A DNA stretch of 64,000 nucleotides, from the NCBI GenBank assembly GCA_034430175.1, contig DAOUFI010000004.1, positions 62,001 through 126,000 of the forward strand, in the 5' to 3' direction. The translations under genes were made by a program, and so were the position numbers. The notes below the pieces were generated by a model. The model ran no database searches, was not told where the DNA came from, and saw only the letters and a program-made list of their open reading frames with translations. This document shows positions 17,441 to 26,721 of this stretch, in pieces. The stretch is from UBA6107 sp034430175 (GTDB lineage Bacteria > Chloroflexota > Anaerolineae > Anaerolineales > Anaerolineaceae). Each line of letters begins with the position of its first letter. Position 1 is the first letter of the stretch.

Positions 17441-17884
17441 ATGGCAAACCTTTCAAGAGAAAAAGTTGATGAAGACCTCTACCTGGTCATGCGAACTATT
17501 TTTCATTACGAAAGAGGTCTCGAAAATCAATTCGGCCTGGGTTATGAAGAGATCTACGTGCTCCAGTATCTACGGCGAAACCCGAAGGCTCATCTGTTTG
17601 AGATTTCTGAAGAATTGAATCTACCCATGTTCAAATGCAGCCGGCTGGTTTCGCGACTGGTTGAAAGGAAACTGGTGAGTAAAAGCCAGGATAAAGAAGA
17701 CCGACGCGGCATCCAGATTGTTTTACTGCCAGACGGCGAGAAGATGGTTCAGAGGATTGAGGACTTTAGTTTCGAGCGCGTGAATAAGAACCTGCACGCT
17801 ATGGGAACAGAAGATACAACCCGTTTACTTACCACGATCGAAAAATTACCCATTTGGCTGGGCATCTCCGAGAAGATAAAATAG
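17441..17884 (+). CDS. MarR-like winged-helix regulator
   Basis: Cytoplasmic DNA-binding protein of 147 residues. The wHTH spans about residues 35-105: YEEIYVLQYLRRNP, HLFEISEELNLPMFKCSRLVSRLVERKLV as helix-turn-helix, and DKEDRRGIQIVLLPDG as the MarR wing with its DxRx pattern. Dimerisation helices flank it. ATG 17441 with AGAGG upstream is preferred to GTG 17417. Its target is unknown; the DUF362 gene 167 nt downstream or its own promoter are candidates. Confidence 0.85.
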   Translation: MANLSREKVDEDLYLVMRTIFHYERGLENQFGLGYEEIYVLQYLRRNPKAHLFEISEELNLPMFKCSRLVSRLVERKLVSKSQDKEDRRGIQIVLLPDGEKMVQRIEDFSFERVNKNLHAMGTEDTTRLLTTIEKLPIWLGISEKIK

Positions 17885-18051
17885 CAACCACTTTTCTTGA
17901 ACCAGCACTGTATTGACCATTCAGGCGGATTCCTGATATGACAATTAGGATATAATTGCAATTAGCAAGTATTGGACGCATCCACCACCGCCCGATTGTT
18001 GCATTTGATCCCATACCTGCAAATCCACTTTGCTCTTGGAAGGATCCTACC

Positions 18052-19725
18052 ATGCGCGAAAAGAACGATCCCCACAGTTTTGTTGTGATCACCCATGCCC
18101 GGCCGATGGATTACCTGCGGGATTATGTTTCGCTGCCCGCAGAATACGGTACCCCGGCGTACGATGCGCGCGAGGATGTGAAAGCCATCAAAGCCGCGGT
18201 GACCGAGAATCTGAAACAGCTCGATGAAAACACCCATTTCACCGAGAAGATCAAAGGTAAAAGGGTCATCATCAAACCCAACCTGGTTTGTGTCTTCCAC
18301 AATCTGGGTTCAGTGCAAAAAGACTCACCCGAATCGACTGATCCACGCGTCGTCGACGCGGTCATCGACTTCATTCAACCGTATACCAACAGGATAACGA
18401 TTGTTGAGTCCTCGGGGCGGGGGATGCCCACGCGGGCTTCTTTCAAGATTTCCGGACTTGACCGCCTGGCGAAGTATCGTAGGGTTGAACTGGTACCCCT
18501 CGAAGAACAGGTCACTGACCGTTATCTGTTGCCCAGGGCGAAAGTGATGAAAGAGATCGTCGTTCCGCGCATCTTCAGCGAAGTGGTGCGTGGCGAAGCT
18601 TTCTACATTTCCATCCCAAAGATGAAGACGAATTTATACACGGGCGTGACGCTTGGTTTCAAAAACGCCATGGGCACCATCACCTACAACCTGCGTCAGC
18701 GCAACCACAATCACGCTATTGACCAAAAGCTGGTGGACATGCTCTTCCTGTTCAAAGCCGACCTGGTAGTCATTGATGGCATTGTGGGCGGGGCAGGGGA
18801 TTGCCCGGCTCCGGTGGCGCCGGTGGATAGCAGGGTGATCATTAGCGGTAACCAGAGCGTGGAGACTGACCGCGTGGCCACGCGAATGATGGGTTTTGAT
18901 CCAGAGAAAATTACCCTGATGCGTGCCGCGGATGCCATCGGTTTTAATGATCCCGGGGTCACTGTACTGGGCGAGGAGAAGGTTTTCAATTTCACACCAG
19001 CGGAAGCATCGTTGACGGGGTCCTGGATGGCTGAACACTTTCCGAACGTGAAAGTGCTGGTGGGGCATACCAAGAATAACGCCCCGCGGCCCGGAACTGA
19101 CTTGAGAATACCGGCGACCCAAATGCGGGACATGGAGTATACCTGTATGGGTGGCTGCCTGGCAAGCACGCGTTATGCTTTTGCTATGTTCCTGCATGAA
19201 GGACAAAAACGGAACTTTAAAATGACCCTGATCCTGGGTGCCGGGGTGCAGTTGAATGGGCAGGTCTATTATTACGATGCAAGCGGCAAACCCTACACCC
19301 TCGAGGAGATCAAGAAACTCCCGGGCAAAAAATTGGCAATTGGCAGTTGCGCGCGCCACCTTAAAGAGATTGTCTCCCGCCACATCGATGGCTGTATGCC
19401 CTTCCCGAATTCACAACATGCCACCCTCCACCTGATGACCGGGACACTATGCGCCATAATGAGTCCTCTACGCAACCATTACCTGATTCCGGCGCTTCTG
19501 GCAACGCTAAAAGTCTGTGAGACACGCAAGAAATTTTATCGTAAGGGGATTCGCCTCGACATTCCGCTGGGAAATGAGGATATACTATATGCAACAAGAC
19601 CTTTGAGCGAAGCGGAAAAGCAACTCGATTACATCCATGAGCCGTTCGCTCCGTTGAGCAAAGCTGAGATTCGGGAACTGTGCGCCAGCGAGAACAGATC
19701 CATCCTGGCAACCTTTATCCCATAA
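18052..19725 (+). CDS. DUF362 domain protein
   Basis: Protein of 557 residues in the DUF362 family. Landmarks are KGKRVIIKPNLV near residue 68, TDPRVVDAVIDFIQPY, ESSGRG, SIPKMKTNLYTGVTLGFKNAMG (about residue 190) and VVIDGIVGGAGDCPAP. The typical C-terminal ferredoxin-like Cys cluster is not evident, although scattered Cys occur in the last 200 residues. The biochemical role of the family is poorly defined. ATG 18052 has GAAGGA upstream; the longer 17956 start lacks a ribosome site. A small membrane protein follows after 10 nt. Confidence 0.82.
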   Translation: MREKNDPHSFVVITHARPMDYLRDYVSLPAEYGTPAYDAREDVKAIKAAVTENLKQLDENTHFTEKIKGKRVIIKPNLVCVFHNLGSVQKDSPESTDPRVVDAVIDFIQPYTNRITIVESSGRGMPTRASFKISGLDRLAKYRRVELVPLEEQVTDRYLLPRAKVMKEIVVPRIFSEVVRGEAFYISIPKMKTNLYTGVTLGFKNAMGTITYNLRQRNHNHAIDQKLVDMLFLFKADLVVIDGIVGGAGDCPAPVAPVDSRVIISGNQSVETDRVATRMMGFDPEKITLMRAADAIGFNDPGVTVLGEEKVFNFTPAEASLTGSWMAEHFPNVKVLVGHTKNNAPRPGTDLRIPATQMRDMEYTCMGGCLASTRYAFAMFLHEGQKRNFKMTLILGAGVQLNGQVYYYDASGKPYTLEEIKKLPGKKLAIGSCARHLKEIVSRHIDGCMPFPNSQHATLHLMTGTLCAIMSPLRNHYLIPALLATLKVCETRKKFYRKGIRLDIPLGNEDILYATRPLSEAEKQLDYIHEPFAPLSKAEIRELCASENRSILATFIP

Positions 19726-19735
19726 TTGAGGGCTT

Positions 19736-20005
19736 ATGAAATTGGGTAAACTCACCTGGATTTTGATCGAGATCTCCACCATCCTACTCTACGTGGTAGT
19801 GATCGGTTTTGGATACATGTTCAATATCGCGTGGCTGGGGTGGACGCTTTTCTTGCTTTTGATGTTGCTACACATTTCAGAGCTGAAAACAGCCATGAAA
19901 GTAGGTCATAAAAAGGGACTCACCGACCGCAGGATCATCCTTAAGAACATGCTATTCGGGTTTACCTGGTGGCTTCCCCTTGAGAAGGGAATCTTCGACA
20001 AGTGA
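19736..20005 (+). CDS. small two-helix membrane protein
   Basis: Protein of 89 residues with two hydrophobic helices (about 8-28 and 31-47) and a basic cytoplasmic tail ending WWLPLEKGIFDK. No family is recognised. GAGGG precedes the ATG, and it starts 10 nt after the DUF362 stop, so the two are probably co-transcribed and may act together at the membrane. A terminator follows. Confidence 0.7.
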   Translation: MKLGKLTWILIEISTILLYVVVIGFGYMFNIAWLGWTLFLLLMLLHISELKTAMKVGHKKGLTDRRIILKNMLFGFTWWLPLEKGIFDK

Positions 20006-20022
20006 CCACGTTTTATAAATCG

Positions 20023-20063
20023 TCAGCCTGTGCCTGAACCCACTCACGCGCAGGCTGATTTTG
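20023..20063 (+). terminator. terminator after DUF362 operon
   Basis: TCAGCCTG and CAGGCTGA pair across a 20-nt loop, followed by TTTT. It closes the DUF362/small membrane protein unit. Confidence 0.65.
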
Positions 20064-20130
20064 TGTTATGCTCGGCATTAGAAAGCGGATGATTCACCTC
20101 CCGACTTTTTATAGAAGGATCGATAAGAAA

Positions 20131-21039
20131 ATGAAACGAGTAACATTCCTGTTTCTTTTTGGAGCATTACTGTTGTCCATTATGATCGTTTCTGCCTGCT
20201 CAACGGGCGGGACGGGCGATACCTTAAACAACACCGATGTGCTGTCGACCGCGCAGGCTGCCAACCCGCTACCAACTGAGATGGCTGGGTTGGGCTTGCA
20301 GATGACCCAATCGGACGCCTGCCTGATTAAGGAGGATGCCTCCATTACCATTGATGACAAACAGGGAGATCTCCTGGCCTGGTCACCAGTGAATGACGAA
20401 ATAGCCTATGTGCGCCCAGACAACGGCCGCTGGGCCTGGTTTGTGGGTGACCTGGTGATGTACGACATTGATTTGAACAAGGAAGTTTATACTTCTTCCG
20501 ATCTTCAGGTCTTTGGTGATCTCACCTGGTCGCCTGACGGCAACGCGATCGCGTATGTTGTGTTGGATTCAACCCGGGCGATCTACACAGCGCGGGTACT
20601 TAACATTCTCACCGGGGCGGATGTGGATATCTTCGCCGGCACGACAGCGAAGACAGATGATTGGTCAAGCACCAAAGGCGTGACCAACTGGGCCAGCGAA
20701 AGGAACGTGGTTGTCACCTCAAGCTGTGGGTTGGATTGCGCTCGTATCTATAACTACAATATCGAGACAGGTGTCATCACCATCAATGGCGAGGAACGCA
20801 AGAACGAAGACCCATCACTCGCCCTTGACAACGAAATGATCTCACCGGATGGCACTTATACCCTGGCGGTCGACACCCAGGATAACCTGTGGATGGCGAA
20901 CGGGAAAACTGGCAAAGCGTTCATCCTGCTGGCTGCCACACCCGTGGAAGAGATCAAGTGGTCGGTCGATTCCAGATTTATCGCGCTGCGAACCGCTGAA
21001 AAGATACAAGTTTATCAGGTGGGCTGCAAGAACGAATGA
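20131..21039 (+). CDS. lipoprotein with TolB-like beta-propeller
   Basis: Lipoprotein of about 302 residues; lipobox VSAC with Cys about residue 23 from ATG 20131. Propeller-type repeats follow: LLAWSPVNDEIAYVRPD, LTWSPDGNAIAYVVLD, ISPDGTYTLAVD and IKWSVDSRFIALR, each with the W/S-P-D-G blade turn. It probably forms an extracytoplasmic scaffold for protein contacts. An upstream in-frame ATG at 20068 would add a basic extension before the signal peptide and is less likely. Confidence 0.78.
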   Translation: MKRVTFLFLFGALLLSIMIVSACSTGGTGDTLNNTDVLSTAQAANPLPTEMAGLGLQMTQSDACLIKEDASITIDDKQGDLLAWSPVNDEIAYVRPDNGRWAWFVGDLVMYDIDLNKEVYTSSDLQVFGDLTWSPDGNAIAYVVLDSTRAIYTARVLNILTGADVDIFAGTTAKTDDWSSTKGVTNWASERNVVVTSSCGLDCARIYNYNIETGVITINGEERKNEDPSLALDNEMISPDGTYTLAVDTQDNLWMANGKTGKAFILLAATPVEEIKWSVDSRFIALRTAEKIQVYQVGCKNE

Positions 21040-21085
21040 ATGCTGGCGTAGATAATGGCTATACTCAAACTGCATAAACACGTAA

Positions 21086-21120
21086 CCAAAAGGCCCCTCA
21101 GTAAATGAGGGGTCTTTTGG
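21086..21120. terminator. bidirectional terminator
   Basis: CCAAAAGGCCCCTCA pairs with TGAGGGGTCTTTTGG in a long stem between convergent genes, with T-rich sequence inside the stem ends. Confidence 0.8.
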
Positions 21121-21131
21121 AGGGAGGATTA

Positions 21132-22250
21132 TTAATTATCGTATTCGCCGTACTCGCAACCGCCGAGTTCACCGTCGAAGTCGTCCACTTTGACGTACTC
21201 ACCCTTGACCTTCTTGTACAGCGTCACTGAACCGGAGGCGAAACCGCCGTTCCAGAGCTGGTTGTGGCGCTTGACACCGTCGGGGTTTTCGTAATTGACG
21301 TTCAGCATGGTGTTGCGCGGGCAACTGAAGTGAATGTCGATCTTGCCCTTGTTGTTCCAGGCGGTCAGGTTCCATTCCACCTTTTCGTCAGTTACCGGGC
21401 AATCGAATACCTGGTGCGGGTTGGTCCAGAATTTTGAGAAGTTGAACTCGTACAACTCGCCTTCATGGTAGAAGGCGATGAGCATGCGTCGTGGAATGGA
21501 AATGCCAAAAACCACTGGCTGCGCGCCGCCGCAATCGAGGCTGGTGAGCGGCAACTTCTTGCCAGTGGAACGGCTGGTGAAGTTGTTGCAGTTCAGCCAC
21601 ACCCATGGAGAGGTGTAATCGACGCCCCAGTTCTTGTCCTGGTAACCAGCGCTCGTCTCAGGTTCAACGCGATACTTCTCGCCGTTGAAGATAATTTCGC
21701 CAGAATAGCGGGTGAGCATTCCGGCGACGTGCCACATCATCTGGAAGGCGTTGATGGCGCGAAAGAAAGGATGCGTACCGTAGCCCACGCAGTAGGACAG
21801 CACTTTTTCAGCCTTCAAGTCCCAGCTCATCTCACCAGCGTCCGACATGTATTCGGGGTGGGCGGCGGCTTCCTCTTTAGTCAGCTTCACCGAACCCTTC
21901 AGGTGCGTTTCACTGGCCGTGTGGGGACCGATCTTGACGTCCATCTTTGAATAGTCTGCCGAAAACTGGTTGATGGGATACAGGTTGTGAATCTGCGTGG
22001 CCTTGTCAACACCCCAACGCCCTGCTTTGAGCATAGCGTAACTGGGCTTGATGCCGGCATCACGGTTAGCCTTAAGTTGGCCGGGGACTGGAAGGTCATC
22101 GCCCAAGGCAGGGTTGATGACGTAGTATTCGATGAAGAAAGGTTGTTTTTCACCGGTTTTGGCGTTGATGCCCACCAGTGAATGCCACCACCAATCGTAG
22201 CCGCGACGGGAAAGGACACCTTTTAGCATATATCCATTGCGGTCGTCCAT
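21132..22250 (-). CDS. tocopherol cyclase-like protein
   Basis: Protein of 372 residues without signal peptide. It resembles the tocopherol cyclase-like family: YDWWWHSLVGINAKTGEKQPFFIEYYVINP near the N-terminus and GYQDKNWGVDYTSPWVWLNCNNF around residue 205, matching the family KNWG...WVW-x-x-CN motif. Bacterial members are related to carotenoid 1,2-hydratase-type lipocalin folds, but most have no proven substrate. GGAGG lies 6 nt before the ATG. It is monocistronic and divergent from the toxin-antitoxin locus. Confidence 0.75.
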   Translation of the reverse strand: MDDRNGYMLKGVLSRRGYDWWWHSLVGINAKTGEKQPFFIEYYVINPALGDDLPVPGQLKANRDAGIKPSYAMLKAGRWGVDKATQIHNLYPINQFSADYSKMDVKIGPHTASETHLKGSVKLTKEEAAAHPEYMSDAGEMSWDLKAEKVLSYCVGYGTHPFFRAINAFQMMWHVAGMLTRYSGEIIFNGEKYRVEPETSAGYQDKNWGVDYTSPWVWLNCNNFTSRSTGKKLPLTSLDCGGAQPVVFGISIPRRMLIAFYHEGELYEFNFSKFWTNPHQVFDCPVTDEKVEWNLTAWNNKGKIDIHFSCPRNTMLNVNYENPDGVKRHNQLWNGGFASGSVTLYKKVKGEYVKVDDFDGELGGCEYGEYDN

Positions 22251-22381
22251 GAAGAACCTCCGAAAGAGTATTTTGTGATAAATCTATTGTAGCAAAATAA
22301 TTGCAAAATACAACTAATGTTTGTCATCAAAAGAAAATGAGTAATAGAGCGCAATCAGAGTGGAGAATAAATAAAAGAAAA

Positions 22382-22441
22382 AGATGTATAAAAATGATGT
22401 ATTTATAATAATAATTAATTAGATGTATAATAATGATGTAT
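22382..22441 (+). promoter_or_regulatory. direct-repeat operator of the toxin-antitoxin pair
   Basis: Two 21-nt direct repeats (22382-22402 and 22421-22441), differing at one base, each contain two copies of GATGTAT. The second overlaps the antitoxin start codon. This spacing and repetition suit cooperative binding by ribbon-helix-helix dimers, so autorepression is inferred. Confidence 0.65.
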
Positions 22442-22700
22442 GAAAAAGATTACAATGACACGCACCCAGGTTCTTCTGGAACCCAACCAGCTTGAAATAC
22501 TCAACCGGATCGCTTCGGAGGAGGGGAAGAGCATCTCCGCTCTCTTGCGCGAGTGGATTGACCTGGTGCTGGAGCAGCGCCGCGACCAGGCGCTGGCCAG
22601 CGCCGCGGAGCAGATGCTCAACACCTACTACGCTAACGGTGAACTGGTGGGCTACGGCAGTCTGGACGGCGAGGAGTTCCAGGGTAGGGTAGGTGCCTAG
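22440..22700 (+). CDS. ribbon-helix-helix antitoxin
   Basis: Protein of 86 residues. The N-terminus MTRTQVLLEPNQLEILNRIASEEGKSISALLREWID has the beta-strand then two-helix pattern of RHH (CopG-type) DNA-binding domains; the acidic C-terminal part probably wraps the toxin. The toxin gene starts on the next base after the stop. A tandem repeat overlaps the start codon, consistent with autoregulation. Confidence 0.85.
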   Translation: MKKITMTRTQVLLEPNQLEILNRIASEEGKSISALLREWIDLVLEQRRDQALASAAEQMLNTYYANGELVGYGSLDGEEFQGRVGA

Positions 22701-23045
22701 ATGCTGCGCGGAGAATTGTGGCGATTGGCACTTTCGACGTCTCATAGGCAAACCCGGCTCGTGGTACTGCTTTCGAACGACGCCTTGGGGGTGCTGCCCC
22801 TGCGCGTGGTCGTACCACTCACCAACTGGGAAGAGCAATACCGCGACGCGCCCTGGATGGTCTATGTTCCGCCGGTGTTGCGCAGTGGCTTGGAGGCACC
22901 CCATGCCGCCGATGCCCTCCAGATTCGCTCAGTCTCCAGCGCGCGCTTGGTGGAAAGGGTGGGGGAGCTGCCCGAACGTCTGGTAGATGAGATCGCCGGG
23001 GCGGTGGAACTTGTCATAAAAAGGAATCAACCCGCGGTAAAATAG
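22701..23045 (+). CDS. MazF/PemK-like toxin
   Basis: Protein of 114 residues starting MLRGELWRLAL, with TRLVVLLSNDALG and RVVVPLTNWEE, which follow the MazF/PemK pattern (RGEIW, RPVVVLSND, VVPLT). The family are ribosome-independent RNases. The usual Gln/Arg of the catalytic loop is only partly recognisable, so cleavage specificity is open. It directly abuts the RHH antitoxin gene. Confidence 0.82.
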   Translation: MLRGELWRLALSTSHRQTRLVVLLSNDALGVLPLRVVVPLTNWEEQYRDAPWMVYVPPVLRSGLEAPHAADALQIRSVSSARLVERVGELPERLVDEIAGAVELVIKRNQPAVK

Positions 23046-23079
23046 GCAGGTTGTTCAATCATCTGTTTTGGAGGGTATT

Positions 23080-24117
23080 GTGAGCTTACATTCCGAGATC
23101 CTGGAACAGCCAGAACGCCTGGCCGGGTTGTTGAAAACTCAAAAAGGACTGGTGGAACAGATCGCCGCTGAGATCAAGAAACGCGACGTCAGTTTTGTGA
23201 TGCTCGCCGCTCGCGGCACCTCTGATAACGCTGGCCGTTACGCCAACTACCTGCTTGGCAGCCGTAATGGTTTGGCGCTGGCGCTGGCCACTCCCTCCCT
23301 GTTCACGTATTATCAAACCCCTCCGCGCATGAAGAATGCTCTGGTCATTGGCATCTCACAATCCGGGCAGTCGCCCGATATCGTCAGCGTGCTCGCGGAA
23401 GGCAGGAAGCAAGGCTGCCTCACCCTGGCGGTCACCAACGCTCCCGAATCGCCACTCGCCAAGGCTGCCGATTTCGTGCTCGATATCCGCGCCGGCGCCG
23501 AAAAGGCTGTGGCAGCTACCAAGACCTACACCACTGAGTTGATGGCGCTGGCAATGCTTTCCGCCGCGTTGGATGGCAGCCACAACGCCTGGGATGAACT
23601 GGATGGCGTCGCGGGTTGGACAGCGAACGTCATCGAGCAGGACGCGACTATCGCTGCCGCGGCGCAGCGCTACCGCTACATGCAGCAATGCGTGGTGCTC
23701 GGACGCGGTTACAACTACTGCACCGCTTTCGAGTGGGCGCTCAAGCTCAAGGAACTGACCTACGTGGAAGCCGAGCCGTATTCCTCAGCCGACTTCATGC
23801 ACGGCCCCATTGCCATGGTGCATGGCGGTTTTCCGGTGCTGGCTGTGGTACCGCGGGGAAAGGTCTACACCTCCATGATCGAGCCATTAAAACACATGAA
23901 GGATGAGCTCAAGGCTGAACTGGTGGTCATTTCTAACGAGAAGGCCGCGCTTGACCTGGCCCAAATGCCCATCTCGCTCCCAGCGGACGTGCCCGAATGG
24001 CTGTCCCCGCTGGTCTCGATCGTGCCGGCACAGCTTTTTGCTTACCACCTCACCACCATCAAGGGCTACAACCCGGAGCAGCCGCGCACCATCCACAAGG
24101 TGACCGAGACGGAATAA
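23080..24117 (+). CDS. SIS-domain sugar isomerase/deaminase-like protein
   Basis: Protein of about 345 residues resembling the isomerase half of GlmS, without the glutaminase domain. Two SIS domains are seen: one with ARGTSDNAGRYANYLLG and ISQSGQSPDIV, the other with GRGYNYCTAFEWALKLKE and SADFMHGP. Members act on glucosamine- or fructosamine-type phosphates. GTG 23080 is preferred since GGAGGG ends 4 nt before it; a TTG at 23068 overlaps that site. A possible functional partner is the sugar-kinase-like gene at the window end, but they are far apart. Confidence 0.85.
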   Translation: MSLHSEILEQPERLAGLLKTQKGLVEQIAAEIKKRDVSFVMLAARGTSDNAGRYANYLLGSRNGLALALATPSLFTYYQTPPRMKNALVIGISQSGQSPDIVSVLAEGRKQGCLTLAVTNAPESPLAKAADFVLDIRAGAEKAVAATKTYTTELMALAMLSAALDGSHNAWDELDGVAGWTANVIEQDATIAAAAQRYRYMQQCVVLGRGYNYCTAFEWALKLKELTYVEAEPYSSADFMHGPIAMVHGGFPVLAVVPRGKVYTSMIEPLKHMKDELKAELVVISNEKAALDLAQMPISLPADVPEWLSPLVSIVPAQLFAYHLTTIKGYNPEQPRTIHKVTETE

Positions 24118-24354
24118 ATTTGCTTGCCACCAAATTAATATAGACCAGCCAAAACCCCGTTTGCTTGCTAGGAAATTGCTCTCGAGGGATTACTTTCGCT
24201 TGAGACGATCTGTTTTCTTACAAGAAAACCTAGTATTGACCTTTCCATTAATGGGTGACCTTAAATTCTTTGCTATCCACTCTGTCAAAATCTGATTAGC
24301 CTTTATTGTGGAAAAAGAATAAAATAAGGGAAATAATTCAAATTTGAGGTTAGT

Positions 24355-24942
24355 ATGACCATCGACGAATTACCAGTGGGAATAAAAAGTAAATTCGAAG
24401 TCCATGAATGGAGACATGCCTCAGCGGTTTTGTTGCAGGATTTTCCTCAGGAGTGGAATGATATTATTCATGTATTGGAAAACTTTCAACTGCATCGACG
24501 TGATATTATCACTCCGGGTGGTCGAAAATCACCTATAGCAGAGGAAATTGATAATATGTTTCTCCCTCTAGGTTGGAAGGAAAAATCCTTTGATACTAAG
24601 ATTACAGTTGATAAGAAGGAATTTGAATCCCCAACACATAAAGTTGATTACTATAAGAATCATGTAGCGGTTGAAACAGAATGGAACAATAAGGATCCTT
24701 TTTTTGATCGAGATCTGAATAACTTTCGGCTATTATTTGAGCTTCGGGCAATTAGTGTTGGAGTAATTATTACTAGATGTGATGAGTTACAGGATATTTT
24801 TGATGAACTTGGGCGGGGTAGTTCTTATGGCCCATCAACTACTCATATGAGTAAACTGCTTCCAAGACTTGAGGGTGAATCCGGTGGAGGTTGTCCTATA
24901 TTGGTGTTTGGTATCACGAAGAAGCTGTATATTGAGGACTAA
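24355..24942 (+). CDS. BglII/BstYI-like type II restriction endonuclease
   Basis: Protein of 195 residues. The core VDYYKNHVAVETEWNNKD places Asp, Glu and Glu with the 9- and 2-residue spacing of the BglII active site (Asp84, Glu93, Gln95), and FDRDLNNFRLLFELRAISVGVIITR is typical of the BglII/BstYI family. Expected targets are AGATCT or RGATCY, but specificity cannot be read from sequence. The methyltransferase start overlaps its stop by one base. Codon use and base composition are clearly AT-richer than the neighbours, suggesting recent transfer. Confidence 0.85.
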   Translation: MTIDELPVGIKSKFEVHEWRHASAVLLQDFPQEWNDIIHVLENFQLHRRDIITPGGRKSPIAEEIDNMFLPLGWKEKSFDTKITVDKKEFESPTHKVDYYKNHVAVETEWNNKDPFFDRDLNNFRLLFELRAISVGVIITRCDELQDIFDELGRGSSYGPSTTHMSKLLPRLEGESGGGCPILVFGITKKLYIED

Positions 24943-25613
24943 TGGATAATTCCTTTCAAGATCTGGTTAATTTAGGTAAGTTTGGAACAATAATGGCAGA
25001 TCCCCCGTGGCTATTTAATAATAGTACCGGAAAAATGGCACCTGAGCATAAGCGATTGTTCCGGTATCAAACTATGACGGATGAAGCGATTATGTCTATG
25101 CCGGTAAATGATGTTGCGTTACCAAAGAGCCATCTCTATTTGTGGGTTCCAAATGCTTTGGTTGAAACTGGTTTAGCGGTGATGAAAAAATGGGGTTTTA
25201 CCTATAAAACGAATATTGTCTGGTATAAGGTTCGAAAAGATGGTGGGCCTGATCGACGTGGGGTTGGTTTTTATTTCAGGAATGTAACCGAACTCTTGTT
25301 ATTTGGGGTAAAAGGGAATTACCGCACATTGGATGCTGGCAGATCAATGCCAAACATTATCATTTCCCAAAAAAGGGAACATTCTAGAAAACCTGATGAA
25401 ATCTATGATGTCATAGAACAATGCAGTTCGGGTCCTTATTTAGAATTATTTGCGAGACATTCCAGACCCAACTGGACTTCTTGGGGAAACCAAGTAGATT
25501 CTGAATTGGATCACGAAGAACAAACATTGTTCTCATTAAATAACCTGGATTATCAACCGCAATTATTGGAGAAAAGAGGAAAATATACTCGCAATGTGAT
25601 TGAGGGGGAATAA
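24942..25613 (+). CDS. MT-A70 family DNA adenine methyltransferase
   Basis: Protein of 223 residues. The catalytic motif DPPW lies near residue 20 (FGTIMADPPWLF), with LYLWVPNAL, WGFTYKTNIVWYK and GPYLELFARHSRPNW following, in the MT-A70 order that includes M.MunI-type enzymes. It should methylate N6 of adenine in the site of the upstream endonuclease. It is translationally coupled (TAATG) and shares its AT-rich composition. Together they form a complete restriction-modification unit. Confidence 0.88.
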   Translation: MDNSFQDLVNLGKFGTIMADPPWLFNNSTGKMAPEHKRLFRYQTMTDEAIMSMPVNDVALPKSHLYLWVPNALVETGLAVMKKWGFTYKTNIVWYKVRKDGGPDRRGVGFYFRNVTELLLFGVKGNYRTLDAGRSMPNIIISQKREHSRKPDEIYDVIEQCSSGPYLELFARHSRPNWTSWGNQVDSELDHEEQTLFSLNNLDYQPQLLEKRGKYTRNVIEGE

Positions 25614-25863
25614 AACAGTAACCGCGACTTCATTCTCCACGAAAATGCAGAAGCATGGATATATTTTTTACGGGCATAGCGCGCTTTGCCCGTACATTTG
25701 AATCCTTCAGTATTATTTCTTGAGTAGGTCAAGAATCTTCTTTCACCAAAAGGTTGATTTCTTATGAAATTATGAGAAATCTTATCTTATTTCTTCACAA
25801 CTTCTTCATATCTTCCCGCTAGACTTAATTTTGTAATTGAAATTGGAGATTAAGGAGAAATCA

Positions 25864-26721
25864 ATGAAGAAATGGATTATTGGTGTATTGATCGGACTGG
25901 GAGCGGTTGGTCTTGGAGTTGGTGGCGCCTTTGCAAGTAACGCGGTGATCTCATCCAGGCTCGCGGCGCTTGATTTATCCAACCAGGCACAATCTCAAAA
26001 CCAGCGATCATGGAATGACCAGGGTTTCGGACCCGGTCGGAATGACCAATATGGTCCCTTGGCTGGCCGTCAGCAGGGCCAGAATCAGTATCAGCAAACT
26101 GGCCCGCAAAATGGCGGCGGCATGATGAATTTCCCCTCCGATCAACGGCAGGGGCAATATCAGCAATACAGTCCACGATATGGCGGTGGAAAGATGAATC
26201 CTCCTGCCAACAACGCTGCCAATTCAGGAGAGCGTATTTCGCTTGACGACGCATATACCCAGGCACAGGCTTACGTGACATCGCTCGGCTCAAACCTGGA
26301 GATCGCCAAGATCATGGAATTCCAGAATAACTTCTACGTGGTCGTGGTTGAAAATGAGAGCGGCCGGGGTGCCATGGAATTGGTCGTCGACCCGTACACA
26401 GGCAATGTCAGCCGTGAACGAGGCGCTGACATGATGTGGAACCTCAAATATGGCGGCATGGGGATGATGGCAGCGCAAACTGCCACCGACAATACTCTTA
26501 CGCTCGACGAAGCCCGGACTGCAGCCCAGCAGGCGCTGGATGAAGCCGGTAATGATGCGATTTTGAACGACGGCGGTTACAGTTTTTACGGGTATTACAC
26601 GTTTGACTATTCCATCGATGGCCAGACCGCAGGAATGATCAGCATCAACGGTTTGACCGGGCAGGCGCTCTATCACACCTGGCATGGAACATTTATCTCT
26701 GAGAAGGAGTACTTGAAATGA
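25864..26721 (+). CDS. secreted Gln-rich protein with PepSY-like repeats
   Basis: Exported protein of about 285 residues. A signal segment (IIGVLIGLGAVGLGVGGAFA) is followed by a Gln/Gly/Asn-rich low-complexity region (about 40-125). Two PepSY-like units follow: ISLDDAYTQAQAYVTSLG...FYVVVVENESGRGAMELVVDPYTGNV, then LTLDEARTAAQQALDEAG...IDGQTAGMISINGLTGQALYHTW. AAGGAG precedes ATG 25864. Its TGA overlaps the next ATG. The upstream leader is T-rich with a GC hairpin at about 25658-25681. Role unknown; PepSY modules are often inhibitory or sensory. Confidence 0.8.
   Translation: MKKWIIGVLIGLGAVGLGVGGAFASNAVISSRLAALDLSNQAQSQNQRSWNDQGFGPGRNDQYGPLAGRQQGQNQYQQTGPQNGGGMMNFPSDQRQGQYQQYSPRYGGGKMNPPANNAANSGERISLDDAYTQAQAYVTSLGSNLEIAKIMEFQNNFYVVVVENESGRGAMELVVDPYTGNVSRERGADMMWNLKYGGMGMMAAQTATDNTLTLDEARTAAQQALDEAGNDAILNDGGYSFYGYYTFDYSIDGQTAGMISINGLTGQALYHTWHGTFISEKEYLK

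Noticed and set aside
25650..25690. Terminator after the restriction-modification genes
   Set aside because: A hairpin (ACGGGCA/TGCCCGT-like) exists, but the T-run lies before it rather than after it on the coding strand.
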